Shown here: positions 15,614 through 24,308 of the stretch, piece after piece | Numbering within the stretch: position 1 is the first letter of the stretch | Layout of the letters: every line of letters begins with the position of its first letter | Origin: Xylophilus sp. GOD-11R | GTDB lineage: Bacteria > Pseudomonadota > Gammaproteobacteria > Burkholderiales > Burkholderiaceae_C | Length of the DNA: 64,000 bases | Assembly (NCBI RefSeq): GCF_033546935.1 | Contig: NZ_CP137854.1 | Coordinates: 3,286,001-3,350,000 of the forward strand | Direction: 5' to 3' | Notes under the pieces: generated by a model | Told to the model about the DNA's origin: nothing | What the model saw: the letters and a program-made list of their open reading frames with translations, nothing else | The model's database searches: none | Position numbers and translations under genes: made by a program

Positions 15614-16321
15614 ATGCCCGCGACTGAAAAGACACCCGCACCCGAACGTGATTTCCGAGTCGTCCGCGTTGCCGCGCCGCTGCGCCAGAGCGTGGTCGAA
15701 GGCATCCGGGCCGCCATCGCCAGCGGCCATTTCGCCGCCGGCGAGCGCCTCACCGAAAAAGAACTCTGCGAAATGATCGGCGTCAGCCGCACCCTGGTGC
15801 GCGAGGCGCTGCGCCAGCTCGAATCCGAAGGCCTGATCGACGTGGTGCCCAATCGCGGCCCGGCGGTGGCCCGGGTGTCGGTGGCGCAGGCCGAACAGAT
15901 CTACCAGGTACGCCGCGAACTCGAAGGCCTGGCCGCCGAGCTCTTTGCCTTGAACGCCACCGAAGACCAGCAGAAGGAACTGAAGAAGGCGCTGAAGGAC
16001 CTGAAAGCCGGCATCGGCAGCGACGACCCCATCGCGCGGGTGGCCAGCAAGAACGAGTTCTACGCGGTGCTGCTGCGCGGCAGCGGCAACGAATCGCTGG
16101 CGCAGGTGCTCGGCCTGCTCAACACCCGCGTGACCCTGCTGCGCGCCACCTCGCTGCAGCACAAGGGCCGCGCGCAGAAAAGCCTGGTGGAGCTGACCAC
16201 GCTCGTCGAAGCCCTCGTGGCACGCGACGCCGCCAAGGCCCGCGACACCGCCCGCCTGCATGTGAGCAACGCGGCCGAAGCCGCGTTGAACGTGCTGCGC
16301 GAGCAGCCCGAGAAGCACTGA
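15614..16321 (+). CDS. GntR-family transcriptional regulator, FCD type
   Basis: A 235-residue regulator. The N-terminal winged helix-turn-helix (residues about 15-80) contains LRQSVVEGIRAAIASGHF, then LTEKELCEMIGVSRTLVREALRQLESEGL. The all-helical C-terminal half fits the FCD effector domain of the FadR subfamily, which usually binds small carboxylic acids near a metal site. It is divergent from the SDR-HIBADH-MBL operon, with a palindrome between, and convergent with the Liv-type operon, whose last gene ends five bases away. Probable repressor of one or both, relieved by the pathway acid. Effector unknown. Confidence 0.9.
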   Translation: MPATEKTPAPERDFRVVRVAAPLRQSVVEGIRAAIASGHFAAGERLTEKELCEMIGVSRTLVREALRQLESEGLIDVVPNRGPAVARVSVAQAEQIYQVRRELEGLAAELFALNATEDQQKELKKALKDLKAGIGSDDPIARVASKNEFYAVLLRGSGNESLAQVLGLLNTRVTLLRATSLQHKGRAQKSLVELTTLVEALVARDAAKARDTARLHVSNAAEAALNVLREQPEKH

Positions 16322-16326
16322 GGTCG

Positions 16327-17571
16327 TTACCTGCCGGTCGGCCAGAGCGCCTTGGCCACCGCGTTCTCTTCGGGGAACACCGTCACCGGCACGCCTTTCT
16401 GCCACTGGATCACCGTCAGTGTGGCGCCGATACGCCGCCCCAGCTCGTCGAACTTGACGACGCCGCCGGGGAAGTACGGCGAGCGCCCTTCGTCCAGACC
16501 GCGCAAGGCGGTGGCGACGGCCTCGCGGTCGGCCTTGCCGGCTTTTTCCAGCGCCGATTTCATGATCCACATGTCGCCATAGGTGCTGATGGCGTTCTGC
16601 GTCATCCACGGCTCCTTGTACTGCTCCTTCATGCGCCGGATCAGGTCTTCCTGGCCCTTGGCGCCCCAGTTGCCGACGGCAGACATCACCCCCTCGAGCA
16701 ACTGCGGGCTGATGGTGGCCAGCACGTCCGGCTCGGCGATGGCGATGCCGAAACCGATGGTCGGGATGCGCACGTTCATCTCGTTCATCTTCTCCAGCAG
16801 CAGCTTCGAGTCCGAGATGACGGTCGGCAGGAAGAACAACAGGTCGGGCTTGCGCGAGCGCACCTGCTGAACCAGCGACGACGCATCCGACAGCGGCGGC
16901 GTGAATGTCTGGTCCACCACCAGCTTCAGCTTGTATTTGTCGAGCAGGCCGCCTTCCTTCATGGCCTTCACGGTGGAGAGCGACGCGGCCGTGTTGTCGG
17001 TGACGATGGCCACGGTCTGCGGCCGCTTGCCCGACGCCTTTTCGGCTAGATCCAAGATGGAAGGCAGCGCGATGTCGGCCTGCCGGCCGGCGGTGGCCGA
17101 GGTCTGAAAGATGTACTTGAAGCCGCGCCCGGTGATCTGGTCCGAATAGGACAGCGTGAGCATCGGCAGCTTGGCGCGTTCAGTCACCTCGGTGACGGCC
17201 AGCGTGAAAGAGCTCAGGTAGGCGCCGGTGGCCACCGACAGGTCCGGGTATTCGGACACCATGCGCTGCGCCGCGCTCTTGGCTTTCTCGGTGGAGTCAC
17301 CGGAGTCGATCACCACCAGTTTCAGCCGGGCGCCACCCATCGACTGGATGCCGCCCTTCCTGTTGATGTCGTCGACCGCCAGTTCGGCGCCCATCTTCAT
17401 CACCTGGCCGAAGCGCGCGTAGAGCCCGGAGGTCGGCGCGATCAGCCCGACCTGCACCGGCGCAGGATCGGCCGCCGCCGCGCTGCCGGCCACGCCCAGC
17501 AGGCCCAGGGCCGTGCCGGCGGCCCGCATGATGGCCGAACGCCTGTTCGTCGAATTCGTCTGCTTGCCCAT
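16327..17571 (-). CDS. Branched-chain-type ABC transporter substrate-binding protein
   Basis: A 414-residue periplasmic receptor of the LivK / Peripla_BP_6 class. ATG 17571 has GGAGA at about nine bases; a GTG ten codons upstream is the alternative. The N-terminus (KQTNSTNRRSAIMRAAG, an Ala/Gly core, cleavage at SAAAADP) is Tat-like, with NRRS ahead of the core. The mature part shows VQVGLIAPTSGLYARFG and the type I fold pattern GAYLSS and FQTSATAGRQA. It is the distal gene after LivH, LivMG and LivF. In many genomes this receptor class imports aromatic or aliphatic acids instead of amino acids. Ligand unknown. Confidence 0.9.
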   Translation of the reverse strand: MGKQTNSTNRRSAIMRAAGTALGLLGVAGSAAAADPAPVQVGLIAPTSGLYARFGQVMKMGAELAVDDINRKGGIQSMGGARLKLVVIDSGDSTEKAKSAAQRMVSEYPDLSVATGAYLSSFTLAVTEVTERAKLPMLTLSYSDQITGRGFKYIFQTSATAGRQADIALPSILDLAEKASGKRPQTVAIVTDNTAASLSTVKAMKEGGLLDKYKLKLVVDQTFTPPLSDASSLVQQVRSRKPDLLFFLPTVISDSKLLLEKMNEMNVRIPTIGFGIAIAEPDVLATISPQLLEGVMSAVGNWGAKGQEDLIRRMKEQYKEPWMTQNAISTYGDMWIMKSALEKAGKADREAVATALRGLDEGRSPYFPGGVVKFDELGRRIGATLTVIQWQKGVPVTVFPEENAVAKALWPTGR

Positions 17572-17601
17572 GGTTCGTGTCTCCGTCGTGTTGGTCGTCA
17601 C

Positions 17602-18309
17602 CTACATGCCCAGGTAGGCACGCCGCACGCGGTCGTCCGCTTCCAGCGCCTGCCTGTCGCCCTCCAGCACCACCCGCCCGGTCTCCAGCACGTAGCCGTG
17701 GTCGGCCGACTGCAGGGCCTCGGCCACGCGCTGTTCCACCAGCAGGATGGTGAGCCTGGTGTCGCGGCGGATTTCCATCAGCCGCTCGAAAATGAAATCG
17801 GCGATGGCCGGCGACAGGCCCATGGAGGGCTCGTCGAGCATCAGCAGCCGGGGCGACGAAGCCAGTCCGCGGCCGATCGCCACCATCTGCTGCTCACCGC
17901 CGGAGAGCGTGCCGGCCAGTTGGCGCGAACGCTGCGCCAGCACCGGAAACCACTTGTGGATGCGCTCGATATTGCGTGCCCAGTCGCGCCGGCCGGCGTC
18001 GGTGTAGGCGCCGAGCTCCAGGTTCTCCAGCACCGTCATCGAGGCGAACACCTGCCGGGCTTCCGGTACATGGGCGATGCCCAGGTGCGGCCGACGGTGG
18101 GCCGGCACGGCGAGCAGGTCCTGGCCGTCGAAGCGGATCGAGCCGGCGGTGACCGCCAGCGTGCCCGAGATGGTCTTGAACAGGGTGCTCTTGCCCGCAC
18201 CGTTGGGGCCGACCACCGACACGAAGTGGCCGTCCTGCACGTTCAGCGACACGCCGTGCAGCACCGGAAGCGCGCCGTAGCCGGCAACGAGGCCTTCGAT
18301 CTCAAGCAT
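17602..18309 (-). CDS. livF: ABC transporter ATP-binding protein, LivF type
   Basis: A 235-residue nucleotide-binding subunit. Walker A is GPNGAGKST (about residues 34-42), the signature is LSGGEQQ, and Walker B ends LLMLDEPSMGL; the switch His lies in ILLVEQR-x region form typical of LivF. The length is normal for LivF (about 235). It overlaps the LivMG fusion gene by eight bases, so the two are translationally coupled. It drives import together with the LivG domain of the fusion. The gene symbol marks homology; the substrate need not be leucine, isoleucine or valine. Confidence 0.9.
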   Translation of the reverse strand: MLEIEGLVAGYGALPVLHGVSLNVQDGHFVSVVGPNGAGKSTLFKTISGTLAVTAGSIRFDGQDLLAVPAHRRPHLGIAHVPEARQVFASMTVLENLELGAYTDAGRRDWARNIERIHKWFPVLAQRSRQLAGTLSGGEQQMVAIGRGLASSPRLLMLDEPSMGLSPAIADFIFERLMEIRRDTRLTILLVEQRVAEALQSADHGYVLETGRVVLEGDRQALEADDRVRRAYLGM

Positions 18310-20062
18310 TCTTCGCGCTCCACTTCTTGCCGAGATAGGCCTCCACCACCCGCTTGTCGTGCGTGATGGCGGCGGGGTCGCCGACGGTGAGCACCTCGCC
18401 GTGGTCGAGCACCACGAACTCGTCGACCAGCTGCACCATGAGCTTCATGGTGTGTTCGATGATGACGATGGTCATGCCCTCCGCGGCCAGCGCCCGGATG
18501 GCGGCGACCACGGTTTCGGATTCGTCCAGGCCGAGGCCGGCCAGGGTCTCGTCGAGCAGCAGTATCTCGGGCTGGCCGGCGACCGCGCGGGCCAGCTCCA
18601 TCAGGCGCAGTTCACGGGTGGTGAGCGATGCCGCCACCGTGTTCGCGTGGGCGTCCAGGCCGAGCCGGGTGACGGCGGCGTCGGCCAGTCGCTGCGCATG
18701 GCGCTCGGAGCCGGCACGTACATAGGCGCCGACCTTCACGTTCTCGGCCACGCTCAGCCGCATGAAGGGCCGCATGACCTGGAAGGTGCGGCCCACGCCG
18801 GCCGCGCACAGCACGTGGGGCTTGCGGCCGGCCATGTCCACGCCCTTCAACAGCACCTGGCCCTGGTTGGGCCGGATGAAACCGTTGAGCAGGTTGAACA
18901 GCGTGGTCTTGCCCGCGCCGTTGGGGCCGATGATGCCGAGGATCATGCCGCGCTGCACCGAAAAGCTCACGTCGTGCACCGCCCGCAGGCCGCCGAAGGT
19001 CTTGCCGATGTTGCGCACTTCCAGGATGACTTCGCCGGTGGGCGGTGCACGGCGCGGCGACATCGGTGCGGCTGCGGGTGCCCGATCGGCGGCGTCGGGC
19101 TGGCGGGCCGGTTCGGGCGCTGGTCGGCGGAGGCGGTCGCGCACCTTCCAGAACAGGCCCTCGGGCGCCAGCAGGATCACCACGATGATGGCCACGCCCA
19201 GGATCACGCCCTGGATGCCGGGGTAGGCGCCGCCGAGCCGCGCATGCAGCAGCTCACCGAGCGGCGTGAGCACTGCCGCGCCGATCACCGGGCCCCACAC
19301 CGTGCCCACGCCGCCGAACATGCTGACGGTGAGCGCCTGCGCCGACACCAGCATGCCGAACACCGACTGCGGCGTGACCACCAGCAGCACCACCGCGTAG
19401 AAGCCGCCGATGGCGCCGGCCATGGCGCCGCTTACCGCGATGGCGCGAAGCTTCCAGCGCAGCGTGTCGATGCCCGCCGCCTCGGCCGCCGCCTCGTTCT
19501 GCTTGATGGCGATCAGCGCCCGGCCGAAGCGGGTGCGCTCCACCCACATCGAGATGAACACGCACACCAGCAGCAACCCGACCGCGATGCCGGTGTAGAC
19601 ACGCGGATCGGAGAACTGCATGTAGCGCGCCGCGTCCTCGTGCTTCATGGGAAAGGTCACCTCCTGCCAGCCCAGCCATTCGGCCACGTAGAGCAGCGCC
19701 AGCGGATAGGCCAGCATCGACAGCGCGAAATAGTGGCCGCGCAGGCGGAAGGTGGGCAGGCCCACCAGCAGGCCGGCGGCCGCGCCCAGGCAGGCCGACA
19801 CGGGAATCATGATCCACGGCGTGATGCCCCAGTGGATCTGCGCCAGCACCGTGGCGTAGGCGCCCAGCCCGAAGAACGCGGCATGGCCGAAGGACACCAG
19901 GCCGGTGTAGCCGCTGAGCATGTTCCACGACAGCCCGAAGCAGGCCCATACCGGCACCAGCGTGAAGATCAGCTGGTAGTAGGTGTTGCTGACCTGCAGC
20001 GCCGCCGCCAGGTAGAGCAAGGCCACGACGACCGCGACGATGGGAGACGAGAACCGCTTCAT
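18302..20062 (-). CDS. Fused LivM permease and LivG ATPase
   Basis: A 586-residue fusion. Residues about 1-315 are a LivM-type membrane domain with roughly nine to ten hydrophobic segments, including the conserved WNMLSGYTGLVSFGHAAFFG stretch split over TM helices. A Pro/Ala-rich linker (about 315-345) leads to a LivG ATPase with Walker A GPNGAGKTT and Walker B ILLLDETLAGL. The ABC signature reads LTTREL instead of the LSGGQ/LAYGEQ forms, a notable departure. LivM-LivG fusions are known in this family. It sits four bases after LivH and overlaps LivF. Confidence 0.9.
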   Translation of the reverse strand: MKRFSSPIVAVVVALLYLAAALQVSNTYYQLIFTLVPVWACFGLSWNMLSGYTGLVSFGHAAFFGLGAYATVLAQIHWGITPWIMIPVSACLGAAAGLLVGLPTFRLRGHYFALSMLAYPLALLYVAEWLGWQEVTFPMKHEDAARYMQFSDPRVYTGIAVGLLLVCVFISMWVERTRFGRALIAIKQNEAAAEAAGIDTLRWKLRAIAVSGAMAGAIGGFYAVVLLVVTPQSVFGMLVSAQALTVSMFGGVGTVWGPVIGAAVLTPLGELLHARLGGAYPGIQGVILGVAIIVVILLAPEGLFWKVRDRLRRPAPEPARQPDAADRAPAAAPMSPRRAPPTGEVILEVRNIGKTFGGLRAVHDVSFSVQRGMILGIIGPNGAGKTTLFNLLNGFIRPNQGQVLLKGVDMAGRKPHVLCAAGVGRTFQVMRPFMRLSVAENVKVGAYVRAGSERHAQRLADAAVTRLGLDAHANTVAASLTTRELRLMELARAVAGQPEILLLDETLAGLGLDESETVVAAIRALAAEGMTIVIIEHTMKLMVQLVDEFVVLDHGEVLTVGDPAAITHDKRVVEAYLGKKWSAKNA

Positions 20063-20065
20063 CGC

Positions 20066-21025
20066 TCAGGTCCTCTCGGAGACGCGGCCGAACAGGCCTT
20101 GCGGACGCAGGGTGACGATCAGCAGGAAGAACACGAAAATGGCCGCGTTCTGCAGCTGCGTCGGCAGCACCAGGCTCGACAGCTGCTGGACCAGGCCGAT
20201 GATCATGCCGCCCCAGAACGCGCCGAGGATGCTGCCGATGCCGCCGAGCACCACCCCCGCATACATGATGATCACGAACTCCAGCCCGGTGAACGGATGG
20301 AAGGGATAGCTCGTCGACAGCAGGCCGCCGGCCACCGCCGTGATGCAGGTGCCCAGGGCGAACGCGGTGCGGTAGGCCGCGGTCACATCGATGCCCATGT
20401 AAGTGGAGGCGACCGGGTTGTCGGCGGCCGCGCGCAGCGCCTTGCCCAGCCGGGTGCGCTGGATGAGCAGGGCCAGCAGCACGATCACCACCACCGACAC
20501 CGACGTGGCCACGCCCCGGCCCTTGTTCACGAAGATGCTCACCGCGTCGCCCCACAGCGGCCCGATCTCCCAGGCGCTGCTCGACAGCGGTGTGCGCACC
20601 GATTTCAGCTCCGGTCCGAACAGCATCAGCGCGCCGTTCTGCAGCACCAGCGCGATGCCCAGGGTGAGGATGAGCTGCGCGTAGTGGCCGCCGCCGTCGA
20701 GGCCGGCCGTCCGGTTGCCGGTGACCCGGCTGATCAGGAAGAAATGCACCATCCAGCCCACCGCGAACATCACCGGCGCGGCCAGGGCGATGGCGAGATA
20801 CGGACCGAAGACACCGGTCATGGACTGCGTCCCCACCAGCACGAAGAGGTGGAAGGTGACGTACATGCCCAGCATCATGAAATCGCCCTGGGCGAAATTG
20901 ATGACCCGCATGATGCCGAAGATGACCGCCAGCCCCACGCACATCAGGCCGTAGAGCGCACCGACCAGCAGGCCCGCGACGAGCGCCTGCAGGAACGCTT
21001 CCACCATGAACTGAAACTCAGGCAT
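20066..21025 (-). CDS. livH: Branched-chain-type ABC transporter permease, LivH type
   Basis: A 319-residue inner-membrane permease with about eight hydrophobic segments. It carries the LivH hallmarks GLLVGALYGLMCVGLAVIFG and VINFAQGDFMMLGMY at the N-terminus, and GGIGSILGAFWGG near the C-terminus. The ATG gives the normal LivH start, and the stop lies three bases before the LivMG gene. It forms the transmembrane pore with the LivM domain. Only four transport genes close this operon, and all subunits of an importer are present. The genes upstream are catabolic, so the transporter probably imports their substrate. Confidence 0.92.
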   Translation of the reverse strand: MPEFQFMVEAFLQALVAGLLVGALYGLMCVGLAVIFGIMRVINFAQGDFMMLGMYVTFHLFVLVGTQSMTGVFGPYLAIALAAPVMFAVGWMVHFFLISRVTGNRTAGLDGGGHYAQLILTLGIALVLQNGALMLFGPELKSVRTPLSSSAWEIGPLWGDAVSIFVNKGRGVATSVSVVVIVLLALLIQRTRLGKALRAAADNPVASTYMGIDVTAAYRTAFALGTCITAVAGGLLSTSYPFHPFTGLEFVIIMYAGVVLGGIGSILGAFWGGMIIGLVQQLSSLVLPTQLQNAAIFVFFLLIVTLRPQGLFGRVSERT

Positions 21026-21138
21026 GGCCGTGGCTCCCTTCTTCGATCGTCATGCAGGCCGATGCGCCGCAGGCGCGCGCGATGATGCCGGCGGCCGGCG
21101 CGGGCCACGGGGTGGTGGGCTGCGGCATGGCGTGCCCC

Positions 21139-21888
21139 TCAGGGGCCGGTGACGGTGATGCCACCGTCGATCTTCAGCGTGACGCCGGTGATGCTCGCCG
21201 CGGCGTCGGACACCAGGAACAGCGCGCTCGCGCCGACTTCTTCCGGCGAGGCCAGACGGCCCAGCGGGGTGCGCGACTTGCGCGACTGCCATCCCTCGTC
21301 GGTGATGACCGAACGCGCGCCCGGCGTGGACACCGGCCCGGGGGCCAGCGCGTTCACCCGGATGCCCAGCGGGCCGAGCTCTACCGCCTGCTGCCGGGTC
21401 AGGCAGTCGATCGCGCCCTTGATGCTGCTGTACACCGCCGCATGCCGGATGGCGAAGGACACCGCCACCGACGACAGGTTGACGACGCATCCGCCGCCGC
21501 GTCTGGCGAGGTGCGGCGTGGCGGCCTGCAGGCTCCAGAACGTGCCCTTCAGGCCGACGTCGATCATGCGGTCGATCACGTCCTCGGCCATGTCCACCAG
21601 CGGGCTGTAGCTGAAGTACACCGCGTTGTTGACGACGATGTCGATCCCGCCGACGGCGGCCGCGAAGTCGTCGACCGCGTCCTTCACCTGCTGGCGCCGG
21701 GAGACATCGCACACATAGGTGTGGGCGCCGGACGCCGGCAGGGCCGCGCTGGTCTGGCGCAGCAGCTCGGCGTTGTTGTCCAGCAGCGCCACCGTGCATC
21801 CCTCGGCCGCGAATGCGTCGGCGATGGCACGGCCGATGCCGCCGCCCGCGCCGGTGACCACGGCGGTCTTGCCCGCGAGTTGTCCCAT
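21139..21888 (-). CDS. Short-chain dehydrogenase/reductase
   Basis: A 249-residue classical SDR. The cofactor motif is GAGGGIGRA, the structural motif NNAVY, the catalytic Ser lies in NLSSVAVS, and the Tyr-x3-Lys pair in VYSSIKGA. The C-terminal GVTLKIDGGITVTGP is typical of FabG/BaiA-like members. ATG 21888 has GGAGA seven bases upstream. A 113-base gap without a gene separates it from LivH; the preceding gene is NIPSNAP. It probably oxidises or reduces a hydroxy/keto group in the pathway served by this operon. Substrate unknown. Confidence 0.88.
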   Translation of the reverse strand: MGQLAGKTAVVTGAGGGIGRAIADAFAAEGCTVALLDNNAELLRQTSAALPASGAHTYVCDVSRRQQVKDAVDDFAAAVGGIDIVVNNAVYFSYSPLVDMAEDVIDRMIDVGLKGTFWSLQAATPHLARRGGGCVVNLSSVAVSFAIRHAAVYSSIKGAIDCLTRQQAVELGPLGIRVNALAPGPVSTPGARSVITDEGWQSRKSRTPLGRLASPEEVGASALFLVSDAAASITGVTLKIDGGITVTGP

Positions 21889-21929
21889 GGTGCTGTCTCC
21901 GTTCCTGCTTTTCGATGACTTGCGCCGCG

Positions 21930-22256
21930 CTACTTCAGCGCGGAGTAGTCGGTCGGCACGAGGATCTGGTTCTCGATGCTCTTGACGATCGACTGCGTGG
22001 CCTCGGATGCGGCCCGCACTTTGATCCACTCCTGGTCGGCCTGGAAGGCGTTCCATTTCTGCTCACGCTCGGCCAGGCTCTCCCACTGCAGCAGGTAGGT
22101 CAGCGAGTGGTTGGTCGGGCCGATCAGCGTGGTCCAGAAACCCAGTTGGCGTATGCCGTGCTTCTGCCAGAAGCCCAGCGTGTGGTTGCGAAAACGCTCG
22201 TGCAGCGCGGGCAGGCGGCCGGGCACGCAGTGGTAGATGCGCAGTTCATGAATCAT
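21930..22256 (-). CDS. NIPSNAP family protein
   Basis: A 108-residue protein matching the NIPSNAP domain, a ferredoxin-like alpha/beta-barrel fold. It begins with the characteristic IHELRIYHCVPGRLPALHERF, continues with GFWTTLIGPTNHSLTYLLQWES, and has the EREQKWNAFQADQEW helix. Bacterial members are small cytoplasmic proteins often found inside catabolic operons; their reaction is mostly undetermined. It lies between the cupin and the SDR genes on one strand. A role as a small isomerase or a ligand carrier is guesswork. Confidence 0.85.
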   Translation of the reverse strand: MIHELRIYHCVPGRLPALHERFRNHTLGFWQKHGIRQLGFWTTLIGPTNHSLTYLLQWESLAEREQKWNAFQADQEWIKVRAASEATQSIVKSIENQILVPTDYSALK

Positions 22257-22301
22257 GGTCGGGTTCTTCTTTGACGGGTGATGGACGGAAAACGGCGTCG
22301 T

Positions 22302-22688
22302 TCAGCGGGCGGCGGCATACACCGCTTGCTCCACTTCTTCCTCCCAGCGGGTCTCGCCGATGGAGGTGGCGATGTGCGACATGAAGCTGTCGGTGGCGGC
22401 GCCGTGCCAGTGGCGCTCGTCGGCCGGTATCCACACCACGTCGCCCTGGCGGATCTCCAGCGGCGTCTCGCCGTCGAGGCAGACGAAGCCACGGCCGCTG
22501 GTCACCGTGAGCACCTGCCCCACCTCGTGGGTGTGCCAGTAGGTGCGTGAGCCGGGCGTGAAGAACACGTGGCCGATCATCACGCCGTCCTGCTTGGGCA
22601 TGATGGGATCGGCGTAGACGATGCCGCTGAAGGTGGCCGAGCGCTGCTCGGAAACGGCGCCTTCGGAGCGCCCGCGGAAGACTTTCAT
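22302..22688 (-). CDS. Cupin-domain protein
   Basis: A 128-residue single-domain cupin. The first cupin motif appears as TYWHTHEVGQVLTVTSGRG (two His and a metal-site pattern), and the second as DVVWIPADERHWHGA. The metal-binding His residues are therefore present, so it could bind Fe, Mn or Zn and act as a dioxygenase, isomerase or decarboxylase-like enzyme. The architecture matches the small cupins often paired with carboxymuconolactone-decarboxylase-like proteins, such as the one at 23625. Its ATG overlaps the stop of the upstream HIBADH gene by four bases. Reaction unknown. Confidence 0.85.
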   Translation of the reverse strand: MKVFRGRSEGAVSEQRSATFSGIVYADPIMPKQDGVMIGHVFFTPGSRTYWHTHEVGQVLTVTSGRGFVCLDGETPLEIRQGDVVWIPADERHWHGAATDSFMSHIATSIGETRWEEEVEQAVYAAAR

Positions 22689-23596
22689 GTCGCTTCTCCT
22701 GGTGGTGGGGTATGCAGCCGCACATGGCCGGAAACATCGCCGATGGCATCGACCACCCGGTTGCTGATCAACTCCCCGTAGCCCAGCGCCGTGGCCAGGC
22801 CGAAGCTGGCCATGGGGCCGGATGCGTTGAGCGAGCTGACGCCCAGCGAATGCAGCAGGTCGACATACAGCACCACGTCCTTGGTCATCAGCCGGCTGCT
22901 GAGGCCGCCTTCGAGGTAGTCGCCCCGCACGATGGACGGAAAGCGGTTCTGCGTGGCGAAGTTCACGCCGCTGCTGCTGTTGAGGATCTCCAGCAACTGG
23001 CCCAGGTCGAGCCCGGCCTTCTTGCCCGCGACCATCACCTCGGCAGTCGCCGACAGGGCGATCGCGTTGAGGAAGTTGTTGAGCAGCTTGGTGGTGTGGC
23101 CGGCGCCGCTGTCGCCCATGCGCAAGGCCTTGGTGGCGATGGGTGCCAGTGCCCAGCGGATCGCCTCGATGGCGTCGTGCTCGCCGCCCATCATCAAGGT
23201 GAGCCGGCCCTTCTCCGCCGCGGCCGCGCCACCGGAAATGCCCGCATCGATATAGAACGCGCCGGCTTTCCTGAACCGCTGTGCCAGGCGCTGGGTGGAA
23301 CTGGTCGCGGCCGTGCTCAGGTCGATGACCGTCTGGCCGGCACGCACGCCAGCCAGCACGCCCTGGTCGCCCTCCACCACCGCCTCGACGACCCTGCTGT
23401 CGGGCAGCGACAGCATCACCACGTCGGCATGCGCCATCACCTGCGCGATGTCGCTCGCCGGCGCCGCACCCGCCGCCTCCGCACGGCCCGGCGCGGCGTC
23501 GAAGCCCAGCACCGAAATGCCGGCATCGACCAGCCGCCGCGTCATGCGCCCGCCCATGTTGCCCAGGCCGATGAAGCCTACCTTCTGCTGATTCAC
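22685..23596 (-). CDS. NAD(P)-dependent beta-hydroxyacid dehydrogenase (HIBADH family)
   Basis: A 303-residue dehydrogenase with Rossmann motif GFIGLGNMGGRM, signature DAGISGGAAAA and catalytic Lys in GHTTKLLNN. The signature starts DAG instead of the usual DAP. GTG 23596 follows GGGAGA at about six bases; an in-frame TTG five codons upstream lies within that ribosome site and is unlikely. Second gene of the CMD-to-Liv operon, coupled to the cupin by a four-base overlap. With the enzymes at 11002 and 13736 it makes three HIBADH paralogues in the window, suggesting repeated use of beta-hydroxy acid steps. Confidence 0.88.
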   Translation of the reverse strand: MNQQKVGFIGLGNMGGRMTRRLVDAGISVLGFDAAPGRAEAAGAAPASDIAQVMAHADVVMLSLPDSRVVEAVVEGDQGVLAGVRAGQTVIDLSTAATSSTQRLAQRFRKAGAFYIDAGISGGAAAAEKGRLTLMMGGEHDAIEAIRWALAPIATKALRMGDSGAGHTTKLLNNFLNAIALSATAEVMVAGKKAGLDLGQLLEILNSSSGVNFATQNRFPSIVRGDYLEGGLSSRLMTKDVVLYVDLLHSLGVSSLNASGPMASFGLATALGYGELISNRVVDAIGDVSGHVRLHTPPPGEAT

Positions 23597-23624
23597 GCGT
23601 CTGTCTCCCAATGTGGCGGCGCGC

Positions 23625-24023
23625 TCAGGCCTGCGGCGCCTGCGCGGCGTCCCAGGCCTTGATGGCGTCGGAGGCCACGCGGAAGGCGGCGAGTCCGAGG
23701 GGTGCGCCGCAATAGATGGCGGCCTGCATCAGCACCGCACGAATCTCCTCGCGCGTCACCCCGTTGGTCAGGGCGCCCTTCACGTGGACCGACAGTTCGT
23801 GGTGCTGGCTCAAGGCCGTCAGCATGGCCAGATTGAGCATGCTGCGCGTTTTCAGCGAGAGCGTCGGATCGCCCCAGATCTCGCCCCAGCAGTATTCGGT
23901 GACAAGCTTCTGCATGGGTCGATTGAAGTCATCGGCCGCGTCCCACGACTTCTGCACATGCGCTGCGCCCAACACTTTTTGGCGGTTGGCGAATCCCACG
24001 TCGAACATGCTTTTTTCGTCCAT
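23625..24023 (-). CDS. Carboxymuconolactone decarboxylase-family protein (PcaC-like)
   Basis: A 132-residue protein. The core SMLNLAMLTALSQHHELSVH, then GALTNGVTREEIRAVLMQAAIYCG, matches gamma-carboxymuconolactone decarboxylase (PcaC) more closely than AhpD; the AhpD CxxC pair is absent. ATG 24023 follows AAGGAG. It is the first gene of the operon that runs through HIBADH, cupin, NIPSNAP and SDR to the Liv importer. No other beta-ketoadipate genes are present, so a true PcaC role is unlikely. A decarboxylase or lactone-handling step on another acid is the reasonable guess. Confidence 0.85.
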   Translation of the reverse strand: MDEKSMFDVGFANRQKVLGAAHVQKSWDAADDFNRPMQKLVTEYCWGEIWGDPTLSLKTRSMLNLAMLTALSQHHELSVHVKGALTNGVTREEIRAVLMQAAIYCGAPLGLAAFRVASDAIKAWDAAQAPQA

Positions 24024-24131
24024 CAAGGCGCTCCTTCCAGGGTGATTCGATCGGTCCGTCGCAGACCCGGGACAGGGCCTCGACCTGCGCGGAGCGCCGG
24101 GGCATCCGAGCGTGACGCAGCCGCAGATTAT

Positions 24132-24145
24132 CATCAGACAATCAG
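24132..24145 (-). promoter_or_regulatory. Operator-like site upstream of the CMD-to-Liv operon
   Basis: On the minus strand the sequence reads CTGATTGTCTGATG. It agrees with the 2085 site at 12 of 14 positions and lies 109 bases upstream of the first gene, in the same orientation relative to its gene as the 2085 site. The core fits the FCD consensus TNGTNNNACNA with one mismatch. Probably bound by the GntR protein encoded at 15614 or a relative. Confidence 0.45.
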
Positions 24146-24308
24146 TCAGTCCTACGCATTTTCCCTATCGTCCATGCCCGCTGGTGGTGCATGCCCGGGC
24201 CTGCACGCCTACCGTCTCCCCGGCCGGTATCCGACAGGCATTCGCCCTGGGGCATACCACCATGGACAAGCTGCGGAGGCTGTCTTCGCCGCCCCACCGA
24301 AAGCGCGA

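Noticed and set aside
18359-21085. A 908-codon open frame on the plus strand opposite the Liv genes
   Set aside because: It is a mirror of high-GC coding sequence on the other strand. It has very skewed composition (His, Gln, Arg), no ribosome site and no domain, while the minus-strand Liv proteins are unmistakable.
23625-24023. Naming the CMD-like protein pcaC
   Set aside because: The core matches PcaC, but no other protocatechuate-branch genes are present and the operon is of another type.
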